64,000 nt of DNA, from positions 50,914,141 to 50,978,140 of the forward strand of contig OY776129.1 in assembly GCA_963675135.1 (NCBI GenBank), in the 5' to 3' direction. A model generated the notes under the pieces. The model worked only from the letters and a program-made list of their open reading frames with translations. It was not told the origin of the DNA and did no database searches. Below are positions 10,185 to 21,780 of the stretch, piece by piece (positions within the stretch are counted from its first letter, which is position 1; every line of letters begins with the position of its first letter). The stretch is from Galeopsis tetrahit. Taxonomy: Eukaryota > Streptophyta > Magnoliopsida > Lamiales > Lamiaceae. A program made the translations under genes and the position numbers.

Positions 10185-11480
10185 GTACATTGGTGGGCAA
10201 TGTGGATTTGATTCTATCGTGGGGCTACCAGTTTGTATTTGTGGTGATAAACCTTGTGATTTTCCCCCGACACTTAAACCGGTAGCTAATCCTGCAGCGG
10301 ATGCTTCTTTTGAAGGTAATTAGAATCTTTCATGTGTATTTGTTAGTAATTCATTAGAAAGTTGGTGATTCAGAGTGATAAATTTCTTGGCAGAGACAAT
10401 TTTATGACTAATGGTTTATGCTAGGGTGATTGTGCATGATTCTGATAATATTGTTGTTGAATTGCTGGGTCATATTATCGCATCATATTAATGGTGAATG
10501 GTAATTGTAAAACATTTTTTTCAGTAGAATAATAATTCAAGAGCTGATATAGATATTTTGAGCTCGAATTTTAGTGTACAATTGTGATTACGTTTCTCTT
10601 GGATGAAATTTACGAGTTCTTGTCCCCTACAAATTTTATTATTCCCTTGGATTCTAATTTGTGTGGCAGTGCTTATATGGGAAATTTCATGTTTCATTGG
10701 TACATGACTGATCGGGGAGTAAGCAATCTACAAATATAGTACTCCTTTTCCTTGCAAATCTGATTTGTTTGCTATTTACTATTTAGATCAAAACTTGGCC
10801 TTTATTCTGGACTGTACATTTAGCTTGTTTCTCCCATCTTTATTTAATTTTTCTTGTTCTGTATAAGTACCATTCATCTTCCTAATTATGTATGCTGGAT
10901 GGACTTAATTAGCTGAGGTTTTATGGTCCACATTCATGCTTGGTACCTAATTGTTGCTGCAGGAAGTAATGGTCCAAAATCGAGAAGGAATATTGTTATA
11001 AGTATGATGTCGTAGCTGTAAAATTATTATTCTTTGAGCTAACACACTATTCTTGCTATAAAGTAACAGTCTTTTCTCTCCGCTTGGCATGTCCGTTGCT
11101 GGTGTTGCCTCGGAGGATTAATTTTCTACTTGGAAAGCATGCTAAATCAGGCTTGCTATCCTCGATTGAATATTGCTGTGGAAACAGCTGATGCACTTGC
11201 TTATCTCCACAAATCAGATACCATACATGGGCATGTCAAAACCACTAACCTTCTTCTAGACAATGATTTTCCTTAAAATTTGCAGATTTAACTGCACCAC
11301 TAGGGACTCCTGTCTCTGTTGACCCTGAGTGCTACCAACTCACAGAGAAAAACGGCGTTTATGGCTTTGGAATAGTTTTGGATATCATCACACTACAAGC
11401 AGAGGATACCAACAAGATTCAAAACCGTGGATTGGTTGATAGTAGTCTTGGATTTGAGACGAACAGTAATATATCCATCA
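10185..11480 (+). pseudogene. LRK10L/WAK-like receptor kinase pseudogene
   Basis: Separated pieces resemble a plasma-membrane receptor-like kinase of the LEAF RUST 10-like/WAK-associated group. At 10203-10316 a frame reads CGFDSIVGLPVCICGDKPCD, like the cysteine-rich end of the WAK-associated ectodomain, then meets a donor-like GGTAAT. After an intron-like gap, an acceptor near 10971 opens GSNGPKSRRNIVIS, the juxtamembrane position. At 11168-11275 comes RLNIAVETADALAYLH, then HGHVKTTNLLLDNDFP, the kinase catalytic loop with HRD changed to HGH. At 11302-11465 come GTPVSVDPECYQLTEKN and GLVDSSLGFETN, the activation and C-lobe segments. The ATP-binding lobe is missing, DFG is lost and the frames do not join, so it is a dead relic. 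Confidence 0.75.
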
Positions 11481-11539
11481 AGTATACTTTCAACTTGTTG
11501 GCATATGGATTGTTGAAAGAATGAGGAATATTGAAATTC

Positions 11540-12524
11540 ATTGTGTTCATATATATAAGTTGTGGTTTTCCACCAATTAGTACCTTTAAATTTCTGTTTT
11601 GGAATGTGCAGTATATACATCTTGCTGATTTGTTATATCTTAAAACGTGTTAACACGGTATATTCGTATACTGTATTACCAATTTCAGTATAAAAGAAAA
11701 TGACAATAGTAAATATGAACTAGACATGACACGCCTAAAAAGGCTAAAATGACTACAGAACATTGAATTGTTACTATTGTCTACTGAAATGCGGATCATG
11801 AGTATGGGTGGTTTGATACTTTGATGTACCAAAAATGCTTAAAGTGTCAACAATACCGAATCAAAATTTTCGATATTTCAAAAATTGATACCTTATATTG
11901 TACTAAAAATTTGATATAGCATAGCAAAAATACTAAAAATTTGATATAGCATAGCATTATAAATTTTTGGTACATATTGTATCAAACCAAAAATACCAAA
12001 TCACCATTTCATATAGAAATAACATATAACATTCACACAAAAATATAAATAAAATATATTGTATATTCATATGAAAAATACTGAAGAAGCTCCGTTTTAA
12101 ATCAAAATGTAGATATAAATGGGTGGAATTGTTTTGCCTTAAACTCTGATACTATTAAATAATTTTTTATCTAAAAGTTCGAATTTGTAGGAATGTGACA
12201 AATTAATTTTGGTTTGTGTTTTAAGACTTAGTGTTATTATTGCGTTTATAAATTTGTTGTACTTAGACTGTGAATTTTTACGATAACTGATATGATGAAT
12301 TGATGATTACTTTGGATATTTGTCTGATCTTAAATTGTACTGTAATTGTATACAAATGGTAGAATTTCTCTCTCAATTTATAGTTTTATGTTTTATTTTT
12401 TGTAAATTTCTCTCTCAATTAAATTACTTAACCCTAAATAGTTTGGACCAGAATTATAAATTGCTAGGTCTAGTTCTAACCCCAAATAGTTTGCCAGCGA
12501 CTGGTTAGGTTAGGCCGGCCTAGG
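11540..12524. other. Intergenic AT-rich DNA with short tandem repeat
   Basis: No gene seen. Near 11905-11960 a unit of about 31 bases containing TACTAAAAATTTGATATAGC is repeated in tandem. The segment at 12454-12495 recurs at 13618-13660 on the other side of the next element. Confidence 0.45.
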
Positions 12525-12533
12525 AAGCAAAAT

Positions 12534-13613
12534 GGGAGCGGCTAAAGGCACCCGAGGATACTATGAGTACACCCACGCGATGAGGACACCCACGTGGAAA
12601 ACTCTAAAATACCCTCCTTCTTCTTAACCCTAAATTTTCTCTTATTTTGGTACACCCACCAAATTTCTCTCCTCTCTCCCTTCCTCCCACTCACAGGCGG
12701 CCGCGGCCGCGGCCCACCTCCTCACCCCTCCGTTTGAAGTTTCTTCCGCCGCCGTGACCCCTCCGTTTGAAGAGAAGACCAAGCGACGCGGCCGCCGTCG
12801 CCCCTCCTCCAAGCGACGTGGCCGCCGTCGCGCCCCCTCCCCTTCCTCCTTCAAACGTCGTCGCTGCTGGAGGTGTGCGCGCTCGCCGCCGCCGCTGGAG
12901 ATGTGTGCAACCCTTCTCCTCCTCCCTCGTCCCCTCCTCCGTGCGAAGCGGCCGTCGTCGCCCCTCCTCCGTGCGAAGCGGCCGCCGTTCACGTCGCCGA
13001 CCAGTGGACGCGGCCTCTGAAGAAGACAAGTAGGTCAGTTTTTGATTTCTTGATTTATGGTTTTTTTAAAAAATTTAGGAATTTTTGGAAAATTTGGGTA
13101 TTTTAGAATTTGAGAATTATTTTCGAACATATTGAATTTGTTTTGGAATTTTTTTTTAACAATCTGTATTTGTTTTGGAAAAAAATTCGAACATCTTGTT
13201 CGATCTTTTTTTTCGAACAAATTTGAGTTGTTTTGAATTTTTTTTCGAACATATTTAGTTTGTTTTGGAAAAAATTTCGAACATATTGGTTGTTTTGGAT
13301 TTTTTTTCGAACATTTGGTGTTTGTTCAGGAAAATTTTTCGAACATCTTGTTATTTTTGAACATGTTTGTTCTGGAAATTTTTTCGAACATGTTTATTTT
13401 TGTTGAAATTTTGGAGTTTTTTTTTGTTAAGAATGATGTTTGTTTTGGTGGTGGTGGAGATAATTTTGTGAAATAGAATGGGTGGGTGTACTCATCTTCA
13501 TTTTTTTCATAAATTTTATCTAGGGGTATATGGGACAATTCACATGTTCGGGAAGATTAAAAAAATGTTTGGTGGGTGTACTCATAGGAAATCCGGGTGC
13601 ATTTAGCCGCGCC
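12534..13613. mobile_element. Non-autonomous Mutator-like element (MULE)
   Basis: The 1080-bp element is bounded by a perfect 9-bp target duplication, AAGCAAAAT (12525-12533 and 13614-13622), the hallmark size for Mutator elements. Its inverted ends of about 38 bases contain GCGGCTAAAkGCACCCG and CTATGAGTACACCC. The left half (about 12690-13030) is very GC-rich and gives open but compositionally biased Arg/Pro-rich frames on both strands. The right half (about 13120-13430) is a degenerate minisatellite of roughly 30-base units with TTTTTTCGAACATnTTG. No transposase is present. The GC-rich part may be a captured gene fragment, but I recognise no domain. Confidence 0.88.
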
Positions 13614-13796
13614 AAGCAAAATTGCTAGGTCTAGTTCTAACCCCAAATAGTTTGGACCAGAATTATAAATTGGCCAGATGGGCTCAATTTGGCCCACCAA
13701 CACTTTTCCATTTAATATTGGCAACAACGTCTGCATTTTTTTTTTTTAATTTTATTACTCCTTCCATACATGTAGAGTATTCCTTCATTTTTTTTT

Positions 13797-14484
13797 GAGA
13801 ATTTTGAGTTAATTGCAAAAAAAATCACGACGTTTGTAGTATTTATTAATTATAACATATTCTTTTTTTCTTTGCAATTCGATACACCACCTTTTTAAGT
13901 TTTGCAATTTGATGCATGTGTTTATTTTTCGTCAACACATGAATGATATATATACCGAAGCCGTATTAAGGTTCTACACAAATGCCAACGTAAATGTCCT
14001 GATTGATCAATAAAATATTATATATATATATATATATATTTTTTTTTTGTATTTTAAAAACGTTTTTAAATAAAACCAATATAAAAAATATCACATTATT
14101 TTTGTGGACTATGATTTGGAGGACGCGATCTTATACTTTTGAGTTTTTTTTTTTTTTTTGGAGGGGGATGATAATAATTAAAGTGGTTTATGATTTATTT
14201 TTAAAAATATTTAGTATTGTTTTTAGTTTTAAAATAATTATTTATTATTCTTTTTAGTTAAAAATGTTTTAAAAATAATAAAAAAATTATTTATCATTCG
14301 TGACATCTATGTGGCACCTCGACAGCTCTGACAATCAAATTATGATTTAATTGTTGCCAGAAAATTGACATATGCATTGAATTGCAAAAATTAAAAAGGT
14401 GGTGTATCAAATTGCAAAGAAAAAAAAGATATGTTGTAATTGATAAAAACTGTAAAGTTCGTGATTTTTTTTGCAATTAACCCT
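13797..14484. mobile_element. Long-TIR element, probably Mutator-like
   Basis: The first and last roughly 110 bases are inverted copies: GAGTTAATTGCAAAAAAAAT on the left, and the complement of ATTTTTTTTGCAATTAACCC on the right. Further in, both arms carry GATACACCACCTTTTTAA-like sequence. Long inverted ends and no coding frame fit a non-autonomous MULE. The target duplication falls in T-rich sequence and could not be resolved. Confidence 0.65.
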
Positions 14485-15140
14485 TTTTTTTTTCCACATT
14501 TTTTAAAGAACATAGTTTATTGCCAAATTCTCTCAGCCATGTACCCCCTAATTTCAATTTCAAATTTTTATTGATATTTTACTTGCACACGATAATTTAA
14601 TGAGTTCACCCCCAAATAATATTTTTACTACAATATTTATACCGGTTCATTTTATGAGTTCAACTACGAATCATTTCTTTTTTACAACGGTTATCTACAC
14701 CTGTTCATTTTATTAGTTTTACCACGGATATCTACACCCGTTCATTTTATGAGTTCACCTCAATTTTTTTTTAAAATAATCACATTTAAAAGACTATATT
14801 ATCATTTTATTAATTTACACAAATCTGCAGTCGAGCCATTGTCTAACTCTAATTTATATATTTACAATCTGCAGTCGAGTCATTGTCGAGTTACCGTCGA
14901 TTCACCACCAAGTCACCCATATTTAAAAAAAAAAATCGTATAAATCTCAATTTTTTCTTTTTAATTTTTCTTCCCCCTCCTCTTTTCCTTTTTTCTTCCC
15001 ATTTTCAGTTTTTTTTCAAATTTTTTATTTCTTCATTTTTTTTCCTTTTTTCTTTTTTTTTTATTTTTTATTTTCTTGCCTTTATTTTCCATTTTTTTCA
15101 TGTATATTTTTTAAAATTTAATATAAAATAATATTATAGG
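14485..15140. other. AT-rich spacer with degenerate repeats
   Basis: At 14625-14760 a degenerate unit of about 45 bases containing ATCTACACCCGTTCATTTTATGAG recurs three times. 14935-15120 is a pyrimidine tract dominated by T and C on the plus strand. No gene seen. Confidence 0.45.
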
Positions 15141-15149
15141 TATGATTTT

Positions 15150-15730
15150 ATTATAGTCGATCGGCGGTGCGCCTGAATTTCAATTTTAATTTGATGAGTA
15201 AAGGGTCTGCTGAATATCCATATCGATCGGCGGGTGACCCAACTTCCACCATGCCCGACCACCCCCTCGACGGCAGTGCTTCCGTCTCGGCCGCTGAAGC
15301 CCGAGAACCCTCCTCGAATCGCAATCGCGATTCTTCACCTCCATGACAATCGACATCATCTTCCATCTCAGCCACGATCCATGGCGCGCGACCGAAATCC
15401 TCTGCTCATTTCGACCACCGACGCGACTACTTCGATCAATCTCCCTTGCGTTCGCGATCTAGGAGCTTCTCCGACATCAATGACACTCGCCTTCAACACT
15501 CAGATCGACACTGCTTCTCTCTCGTCGTTCATTTCTGCCCAAATCGAAGCTACATTATTTCGTTTGTCTTCTTCACCCTTTTCCTACGTAGCCTCTTCCT
15601 CCGGTTGACGGCGGCCCGATGGAGGACTGTGAGTATGTTGCCGAAGGATCTCTGATCGGCCGGCACTCGGAGCCGGTGACCTTGTCTATGAAATCCCAGG
15701 CGACGACTGCTGACCTAGGGTGCCTTCCCA
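15150..15730 (+). other. GC-rich exon-like tract, unidentified
   Basis: Composition rises sharply in G+C and several overlapping plus-strand frames stay open, including one from an ATG at 15381. Reading frames drift between segments, as in a decayed first exon. I do not recognise the product and cannot choose a frame. Confidence 0.3.
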
Positions 15731-15829
15731 TTGGGCTAGAGTTCCCTTAAATTGATCTTAATAGTTTGCACCCCTAATTTCTTCAGTACACCCCGATCTG
15801 CACTCCCTCCTCTTTTTTTCATAGTATTA

Positions 15830-16270
15830 TTGTTAGTGGTATTATTGGTTATTGGTACTGGTATTACTAGTTATTGATTGTGGTATTACCTATTAATACA
15901 CTGTTGAATTAATATTAATGATTATTGATTATTAATTTTGGTATTACTGGTTATTTTTGTGGTATTACTTATTATGTGTAATTATTTATTATTGCTTAAG
16001 GCATTACTGATTATTATTATTATTGTTTATGATATTACATATTATTGTTTATGGTATTACTAATAATTGTTTTTAGTATTAATGAATATAATTAGATTTG
16101 TGGAATTATTTGTTATTGTATAAGATATTACTGATCAATGTTCATGGTATTACTACTGTTCATGGTATTACTAATAATTATTTTTGGTATTACTGAATAT
16201 AATGAGATGTGTGAAATTATTTGTTGTTGTATAAAATTTTACTGATTAATATTAATGGTATTGCGAATTA
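15830..16270. repeat. Degenerate GGTATTACT minisatellite
   Basis: About 20 imperfect units built around GGTATTACTnATTATTG run through this stretch. Unit length varies around 20-30 bases. Confidence 0.7.
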
Positions 16271-16311
16271 ATTTTTGTTGCTAACAATATGGACCTGATT
16301 AATAACAAACC

Positions 16312-16925
16312 CACACAACACATATTACATATATGTCCATGACAATTAACCCTCAACACAACACATATTACATATATGCCTATGACAATTAACCCTCAAT
16401 ACTCTCCCTCAAGTTGACGCGTGAAGATTTTGAACGCCCAACTTGCTATGAAGAAAATGAAAACGGTCTGCGCAGAGAGCCTTAGTGAATATGTCGGCAA
16501 CCTGATTCTCGGTAGAAATCATACACAGACGGATTACGCCATTTGCGACCAGCTCACACACAAAGTAGCAATCCATTTCTACATGCTTTGTGCTTCGTGA
16601 GAAACTAGATTCATTATAATATGGCGCGCAACCTAGTTGTCGCAAAAGAGGGGGTGGAATTCGACGTATGTACATCAAAATTACGGAGCAGCCACCGAAG
16701 CCACACTACTTCACACACTGTCGTTGCCATCGCACGATACTCAATTTTTGTCGATGAACGAGACACCACTAACTGCTTCTTGGTACGCCAAGAAACAGGC
16801 GAACCATCGATCGAAATCATGTAGCTAGTGGATGAGCGTCGTGTAAATGGGCAACTAGCCTAGTCTGTATCACAATGGGCCTATAACTCAAAAGCGCCGG
16901 ATGCGTTGAAAAAAATGCCCTGACC
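16312..16925 (-). pseudogene. Ty1/copia RNase H and LTR-edge relic
   Basis: Reading on the minus strand, 16900 to 16410 gives a broken copia RNase H: ASCPFTRRSST, SPVSWRTKKQLVVSRSS, EYRAMATTVCEVVWLRWLL, then after a frame change STKHVEMDCYFVCELVANG and NQVADIFTKALCADRFHF. These closely match the end of the copia element at 22-26 kb, so both belong to one lineage. Next comes a purine tract (GAGGGAGAGTAT) and the start of an LTR-like sequence, TGAGGGTTAATTGTCATAGG, which is tandemly duplicated with a 43-bp period (16314-16399). The rest of the element is missing. Confidence 0.85.
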
Positions 16926-18050
16926 TGGGGTTAGCTAATTAATATCCTAAGTTGAAAAAAAGTGATGAATGAGAAAAATTAATGAGGGAGTGTTCTTAAA
17001 CGAATAAACTTAGCTAAAACCCGAAAAGTAGAATTGAAGATTGAACATTTTTATGTGTTTTTTAATTTTTTTTTTAACGAGGTTGACGAGCTTGAGCTCG
17101 AATTGAGCTTATTTAATTTTATAACGAGGATTTTTCGAGCTGAGTTCAAACTAGGCTCATTTACTTCGCTAATGAGCTTTTTGCGAGCCGAACTCAAACT
17201 ATTCGCGAACCCGATATTTTAGAGTCGAGCCGAGCTCGAGCTCTACTATTAGAGTTCGAATCAAGCTTAACCCTGATGGTATTCGGTTTGGTTCGGTTCG
17301 TTTACATTCTTGTAATAATGCATCTCTTAATCTCACTTTATCGCATCTATGTTCCACATCAATGATGGATTTTGGATCTTGACTAGCTTGATTATGGATC
17401 TTTGATTAACATAATCATACCCTGATATCCATACTTGTAGCTGAATGACGTCTCAACTCTCAGCACTGCCGTCCTTCTCGACTCTCTTTTCTTGCTGTAT
17501 GATAGAAACTAAAGCTCTCTTTTTCTCTCTCTCGCACTATTGTTGATATGAGTACGGCCTCTCTCGTGACTCAGATTTAAAGATATTTTGTTATTTGGAA
17601 TGAAATTTATTTTAATTACAGTTGTCTATGTTTTGGAATGATATATTTTGGTATTTTGCTTTAATGTTGTCAGTTTGCAGTTTAAGCTTTAATTAATGTT
17701 GCAGTTTGATGGATTTTGGATCTTAACTATCTGGATTCACGGATCCTTGATTAGTAAAAATATATTCCTACTTTATTTACACTTGTTATAGGATAGATGT
17801 GAAAAAGTAGGCCAGGGATGAAGCATGAAAAAGAATCTGTGAACTTAAAAGTTAAAGGAGGACATTAGTTGGGATATTAATATGTGTTTCATGTGGTTGT
17901 TTTAATTTCATGATATTAGTTTTATTAGCCATTAGTGGTTAATGCATTTATGAGCTTTGCTCTTATTTTCTTTGTTTTCTTGTGCGTTCGATCTTATCAG
18001 AATTAGATTGTTGATTGTTCAGCTCTTGCACCAAAACCTAGTTGTAGCAG
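16926..18050. other. Intergenic with GAGCTCGAGC-type repeat and a duplicated motif
   Basis: 17080-17260 is rich in GAGCTCGAGC and TTCGAGCCGAGC words, a common dispersed plant repeat of unknown class. A segment with GATGGATTTTGGATCTTRAC occurs twice (about 17363 and 17708). No gene is recognised, although parts of 17800-18050 may be the 5' flank carried with the SETH1-like copy. Confidence 0.4.
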
Positions 18051-18111
18051 TTTTGTGCTAACTCCCTTTTTACACAAATCTTCAGCTGTTGTATAGGTAG
18101 TGTTTGTACAA

Positions 18112-18845
18112 ATGGAATCTCAAATGCATAGGGATGCTTCTCCAACCCTTGATAAATGGAGAAAAGTTGCTTATGGAGGGATGCAACCCGGCCGGGTTTG
18201 ATGACAATAGAAGACATGATTATGAACGCTAATGTTGTGAAACGAGACTTGCTTAAGGTGATTCTTGACACAGTTTCCAGATCTCACAATATTTGTGGTA
18301 ATGGTCTGGACTTATACCTTTAAATCCACCTTCACTCTTGTTACTTGACATTGCCCTTCTCACCATCGTTCTTTTCACAGCAGAAATGCTTTCTCTCAAT
18401 TATATACATTCTCAAAACCTCGTTTTTCATAACTGGTTATATATCTATCACACTCTGACACGTTCCATAAGCTCAGACTCCATTTGGGCACTTACTTATG
18501 CATAACTATTCTGGTTCCACTGTGAAACCTCCTGGGGCTCTTGAATTTTCTTCCTTAATGCTTCCCTTTTGATTGCCTCTCGACTTCCATCGAGGCTTCA
18601 AGTGTTTGCTCCGTTTGTTAGCTACTGTATCAAGAAATTCTCTTTCCGGTTGCATTTGTGCTTCTCATTGTGGTTGATGGCTGTAACTCTGTTTCTCGTT
18701 TATCAACAACACCAACTGCTCTTCGTTTTATTGTTGTGGATATTGATGTTCGTTAATTTGGTTAATTAGGATTCAGGAGTACAAATTTGAGATCAATGGT
18801 CCCTGGGACGAGGCTAAGCTCTGTTTTAACATAATGGAGTATTCT
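18112..18845 (+). pseudogene. SETH1/PIG-C (GPI2) pseudogene
   Basis: This is a broken copy of the PIG-C subunit of the GPI-GlcNAc transferase, the endoplasmic-reticulum complex that starts GPI-anchor synthesis (SETH1 in Arabidopsis, needed for pollen tube growth). From the ATG at 18112 it reads MESQMHRDASPTLDKWRKVA then YGGMQPG, after which the frame breaks. Further segments in shifting frames read NANVVKRDLLKVILDTVS, FTAEMLSLNYIHS, YHTLTRSISSDSIWALT, IASRLPSRLQVFAPFVSYCI, KKFSFRLHL and IQEYKFEINGPWDEAKLCF. These follow the family order from the N terminus to the C-terminal end. Several stops and frameshifts (for example TAA after IWALTYA) rule out a normal protein. The order is continuous with no intron-sized gaps, which fits either retroposition or a naturally intron-poor parent. 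Confidence 0.85.
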
Positions 18846-18849
18846 CTTG

Positions 18850-20280
18850 TGTGATTTTCCCAGGCCAGTGTGTATAAAATTGAGTTACGTCATATGCAAT
18901 GAGTATAGTGTTAGCGTTTTTTTCACTGAATCAAATTAGCAGAGTATAGTTGTTCGTTTTCAGTCTCTTTCTCTATTTCAATTAGTACGAGTTTGAAATT
19001 TGAGAGAGGAGTCGGTGGTTATTGAAAAGGACCCTAGAACCTCTTAAACCTGGCCCCTACCCCTAGTATGCATGGAGATATATAAACTTCATGAAGTCTT
19101 GCAAGAGATGTGATGTTATCATAAAATGTGAAAGTAACGAGTCTCATGTATAAGACCGTTTCATCATTGCCTCTGCAGCAGTTCGAACAGCTTGTTCCGG
19201 TTCTGGTTCCTAAAAATGTGGTTCATATGAGTAGTTGCAATCATCACCCAATTCTTCTACGCCTGGTGGCGCCGCTGTGTCTTCCGCCGCCGAGCTAGTT
19301 TTGTCGTCGGAATCCACTACCTCGACCGTGGCATCGAAGGAGCGTAAGTCCGCAAATCAGTCTGGCCGATCGCAACACCGCCTAATTCAGTTGCAATTGA
19401 TTTTAATTCCGATGTCGAAGCTGACTTGTTCAAGATTCCCCGGTTTTTATTTACAATTAGCGAAGACGAGATCGAATCGCCCATGATTATTTCCTTCGCC
19501 GGTTTATTTTACTCCCACGGCTTCTCCGGTTCATGACGTGGTCAATGGCCGGTTGACAGTCGTTGAACATGCTTAATTTTTTTTTTCTTCTTCTTTTTTT
19601 TTTTAATGTGAAAATATCGAGTAGTGGAGTATTTAATTAGTATGATTTCGACATTCGGTTCATCTAAAATACAACTCAGTCTCAACTATTCTCAATTCTC
19701 CTTGTAAATTACTCCATTAAATTAATAAAGACGAATGGATGAGTCTTCGTATTGGAATTTAGAATAAATACAAATTGAGTCTTTCAATTGAGTTTCGAAA
19801 CTGAAATTAAGCAGTTGGGATTCCTAAACTGAAATTTAGGGAGAAGTATTAACTCAGTTTTAATTATGATACCCATTTTTAAATGTTATGTTACGTCCTT
19901 TTAATTAAACTGTGTGGAGTATTAAATTCTTAAATTTGCAGTTAGATTATTATGGTTCAGATTTTTTACTTTAAAAAAAAAAAAAAGCGTTTACTTAGTT
20001 TTGTTTCCTCATTTGTGGCAATGAAAGTATCGAGTTGTTCCTTCGAATTATTAATTTTTGAAGAATTTGTTAAAATTTAAAACTACCTAAGGTCTTATTT
20101 TCTAGATATTTTACAATTATATTAAAATAATAAAAATTGAGGGGAGGTGTATCTTAAAACGTTGGAGGTGCAACGGAGAAAAATAAGGAAAAAGAATATT
20201 AATTTTTTTTTTTAACGGGCGTCCCAACATTTTTTGTACACTCCAAAAAAGGAAACAATTCACATAATTTTTACCAATAA
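18850..20280. other. Intergenic with small GC-rich exon-like patch
   Basis: 19170-19545 is locally GC-rich. One frame reads ADLFKIPRFLFTISEDEIES, exon-like but unidentified, and another is open from 19235 to 19486. The rest (18850-19170, 19560-20280) is AT-rich with no gene seen. Confidence 0.3.
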
Positions 20281-20450
20281 TACTCCTCCTTTATTTTTTA
20301 CCTTTTCTTCTCTTTAGTCAAATCTCACCCACTTTAATCAATGAATTACCAATAATACCCCTCCTTTATTTTACCTTACACATCACTTTATTCTATTTTC
20401 TTAATTTTCGTACCGGTCAAAGTGTGCATAAAATTTTCGAACGGAGGGAG
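20281..20450. mobile_element. Truncated Stowaway-type MITE
   Basis: A right end ACGGAGGGAG followed by TA lies at 20441-20452. The left end is decayed, with only TACTCCTCCTTTATT-like sequence near 20280, so the left boundary is approximate. Confidence 0.5.
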
Positions 20451-20814
20451 TATCAAGTATGACCTTTTAACCCTATCCATGTTTATTTTTGGCCTTCATT
20501 CCATTTGACCACTTTTAAATGTAATAAAAATAAAGAAAAAAGAAAAAAAATTCAAATCTCATATTCTTTCATTCTTCTTTTCAATCTCTTTTTCAAATCT
20601 CATATTCCCTCTCATTATTCTCTTATTCTTCTTTTCAATCTCTACACTTAAATTCTCTCATTTTTTTTCTCATAGTGTAATTGAAAGTTGGATTGAAGGT
20701 AAGAAACAAATTTCTATTATATTCATTTGTTTGATTTTGTTGGTATTTGATATTTTATCATAGTGAATTCAAGTGTGTATTTTTTTTTTAGGTTTACACC
20801 CAAAATTTTCGTTC

Positions 20815-21115
20815 AAATTGTTTAGGGTTGTGTACTGGGCTTGTTTGGAGTTGTTTACTGGGGTTGTTTAGGGTTGTTTAAAGTTGTTTAGGGTTGTTTA
20901 TTGGACTTGTTTGGGGTTGTTTGAGGTTGTTTAGGGTTGTTTACTGGTCTTGTTTGGGGTTGTTTAAGATTGTTTATTGGGCTTGTTTGATGTTGTTTAA
21001 GGTTGTTTAAGGTTGTTTAATATAGTTGTTTAGAGTTGTTTAGGGTCGTTTAATGTGATTGTTTAATGTGGTTGTTTAGAGTTGTTTAATGTGGTTGTTT
21101 ATGGTTGTTTTGTAT
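20815..21115. repeat. GTTGTTTAGG minisatellite
   Basis: About 25 imperfect copies of a roughly 10-base unit, GTTGTTTAGG, with variants such as TTGTTTGGGGTTGTTTA. All G are on the plus strand, giving strong strand asymmetry. Confidence 0.9.
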
Positions 21116-21780
21116 GATTATTATTATTTTTTTAATCAATTAAATAAAAGAAGACCATTTTTGTATAATTTATATAAGTAAGACCATTTTTGATAAGTAG
21201 TAGTTTGATTAGGCCATTTCTGAAATTACCCCAAAATATGATAACTTCAGTGTTTCTTTTTTTGACGGGAACCTCATTGTTTCTTTAATGGTGATAATTT
21301 CAGAGATAAGTCTCTCAAATTAACAATGAGCAGATCTCGTATGAATAGTGGAGGGTTGCCCTGTGGTGTGAAGGCGGCGTCTCTGTTCCAATTACGTCGT
21401 TAAGGTAATTAGGAATTTATCAGGAAATTATGCAATTTGATTAGGTATGATCAGTCTGTTACATGTGAACGTATTTAGGTGTTATGCTTGTTGAGTTAAT
21501 TAATCGAACTTCTGTTGAAGCTTTGTTATATTACTGCTGCTTTCCTTAGCTGTTTGCGCGGTTTCCCTCTGATTAATCTAAAATTTAGGGTTTATTGTAT
21601 CCACTGTGATGGGTTTTATCATATTTGACTCGTCGCCGATGACATCTGCAAGTGAAACGCCGCATTTTTCATCCACATTTTCCTTTTCTCAGATTTAGAG
21701 ACTGTTCATAGTTTCAATGGAATCAGATTCGGTTTAGGCTTGCAAACTGTGAATTGGATTTTGTGTTTTTATTACATTAT
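21116..21780. other. Intergenic sequence flanking the copia insertion
   Basis: AT-rich with no gene recognised. It ends in ACATTAT, which recurs at the far end of the copia insertion (26233-26239). Confidence 0.4.

Noticed and set aside
12642..13033. Arg/Gly/Pro-rich frames on both strands
   Set aside because: These are by-products of a GC-rich repeat inside the MULE. Overlapping frames on both strands are equally open.
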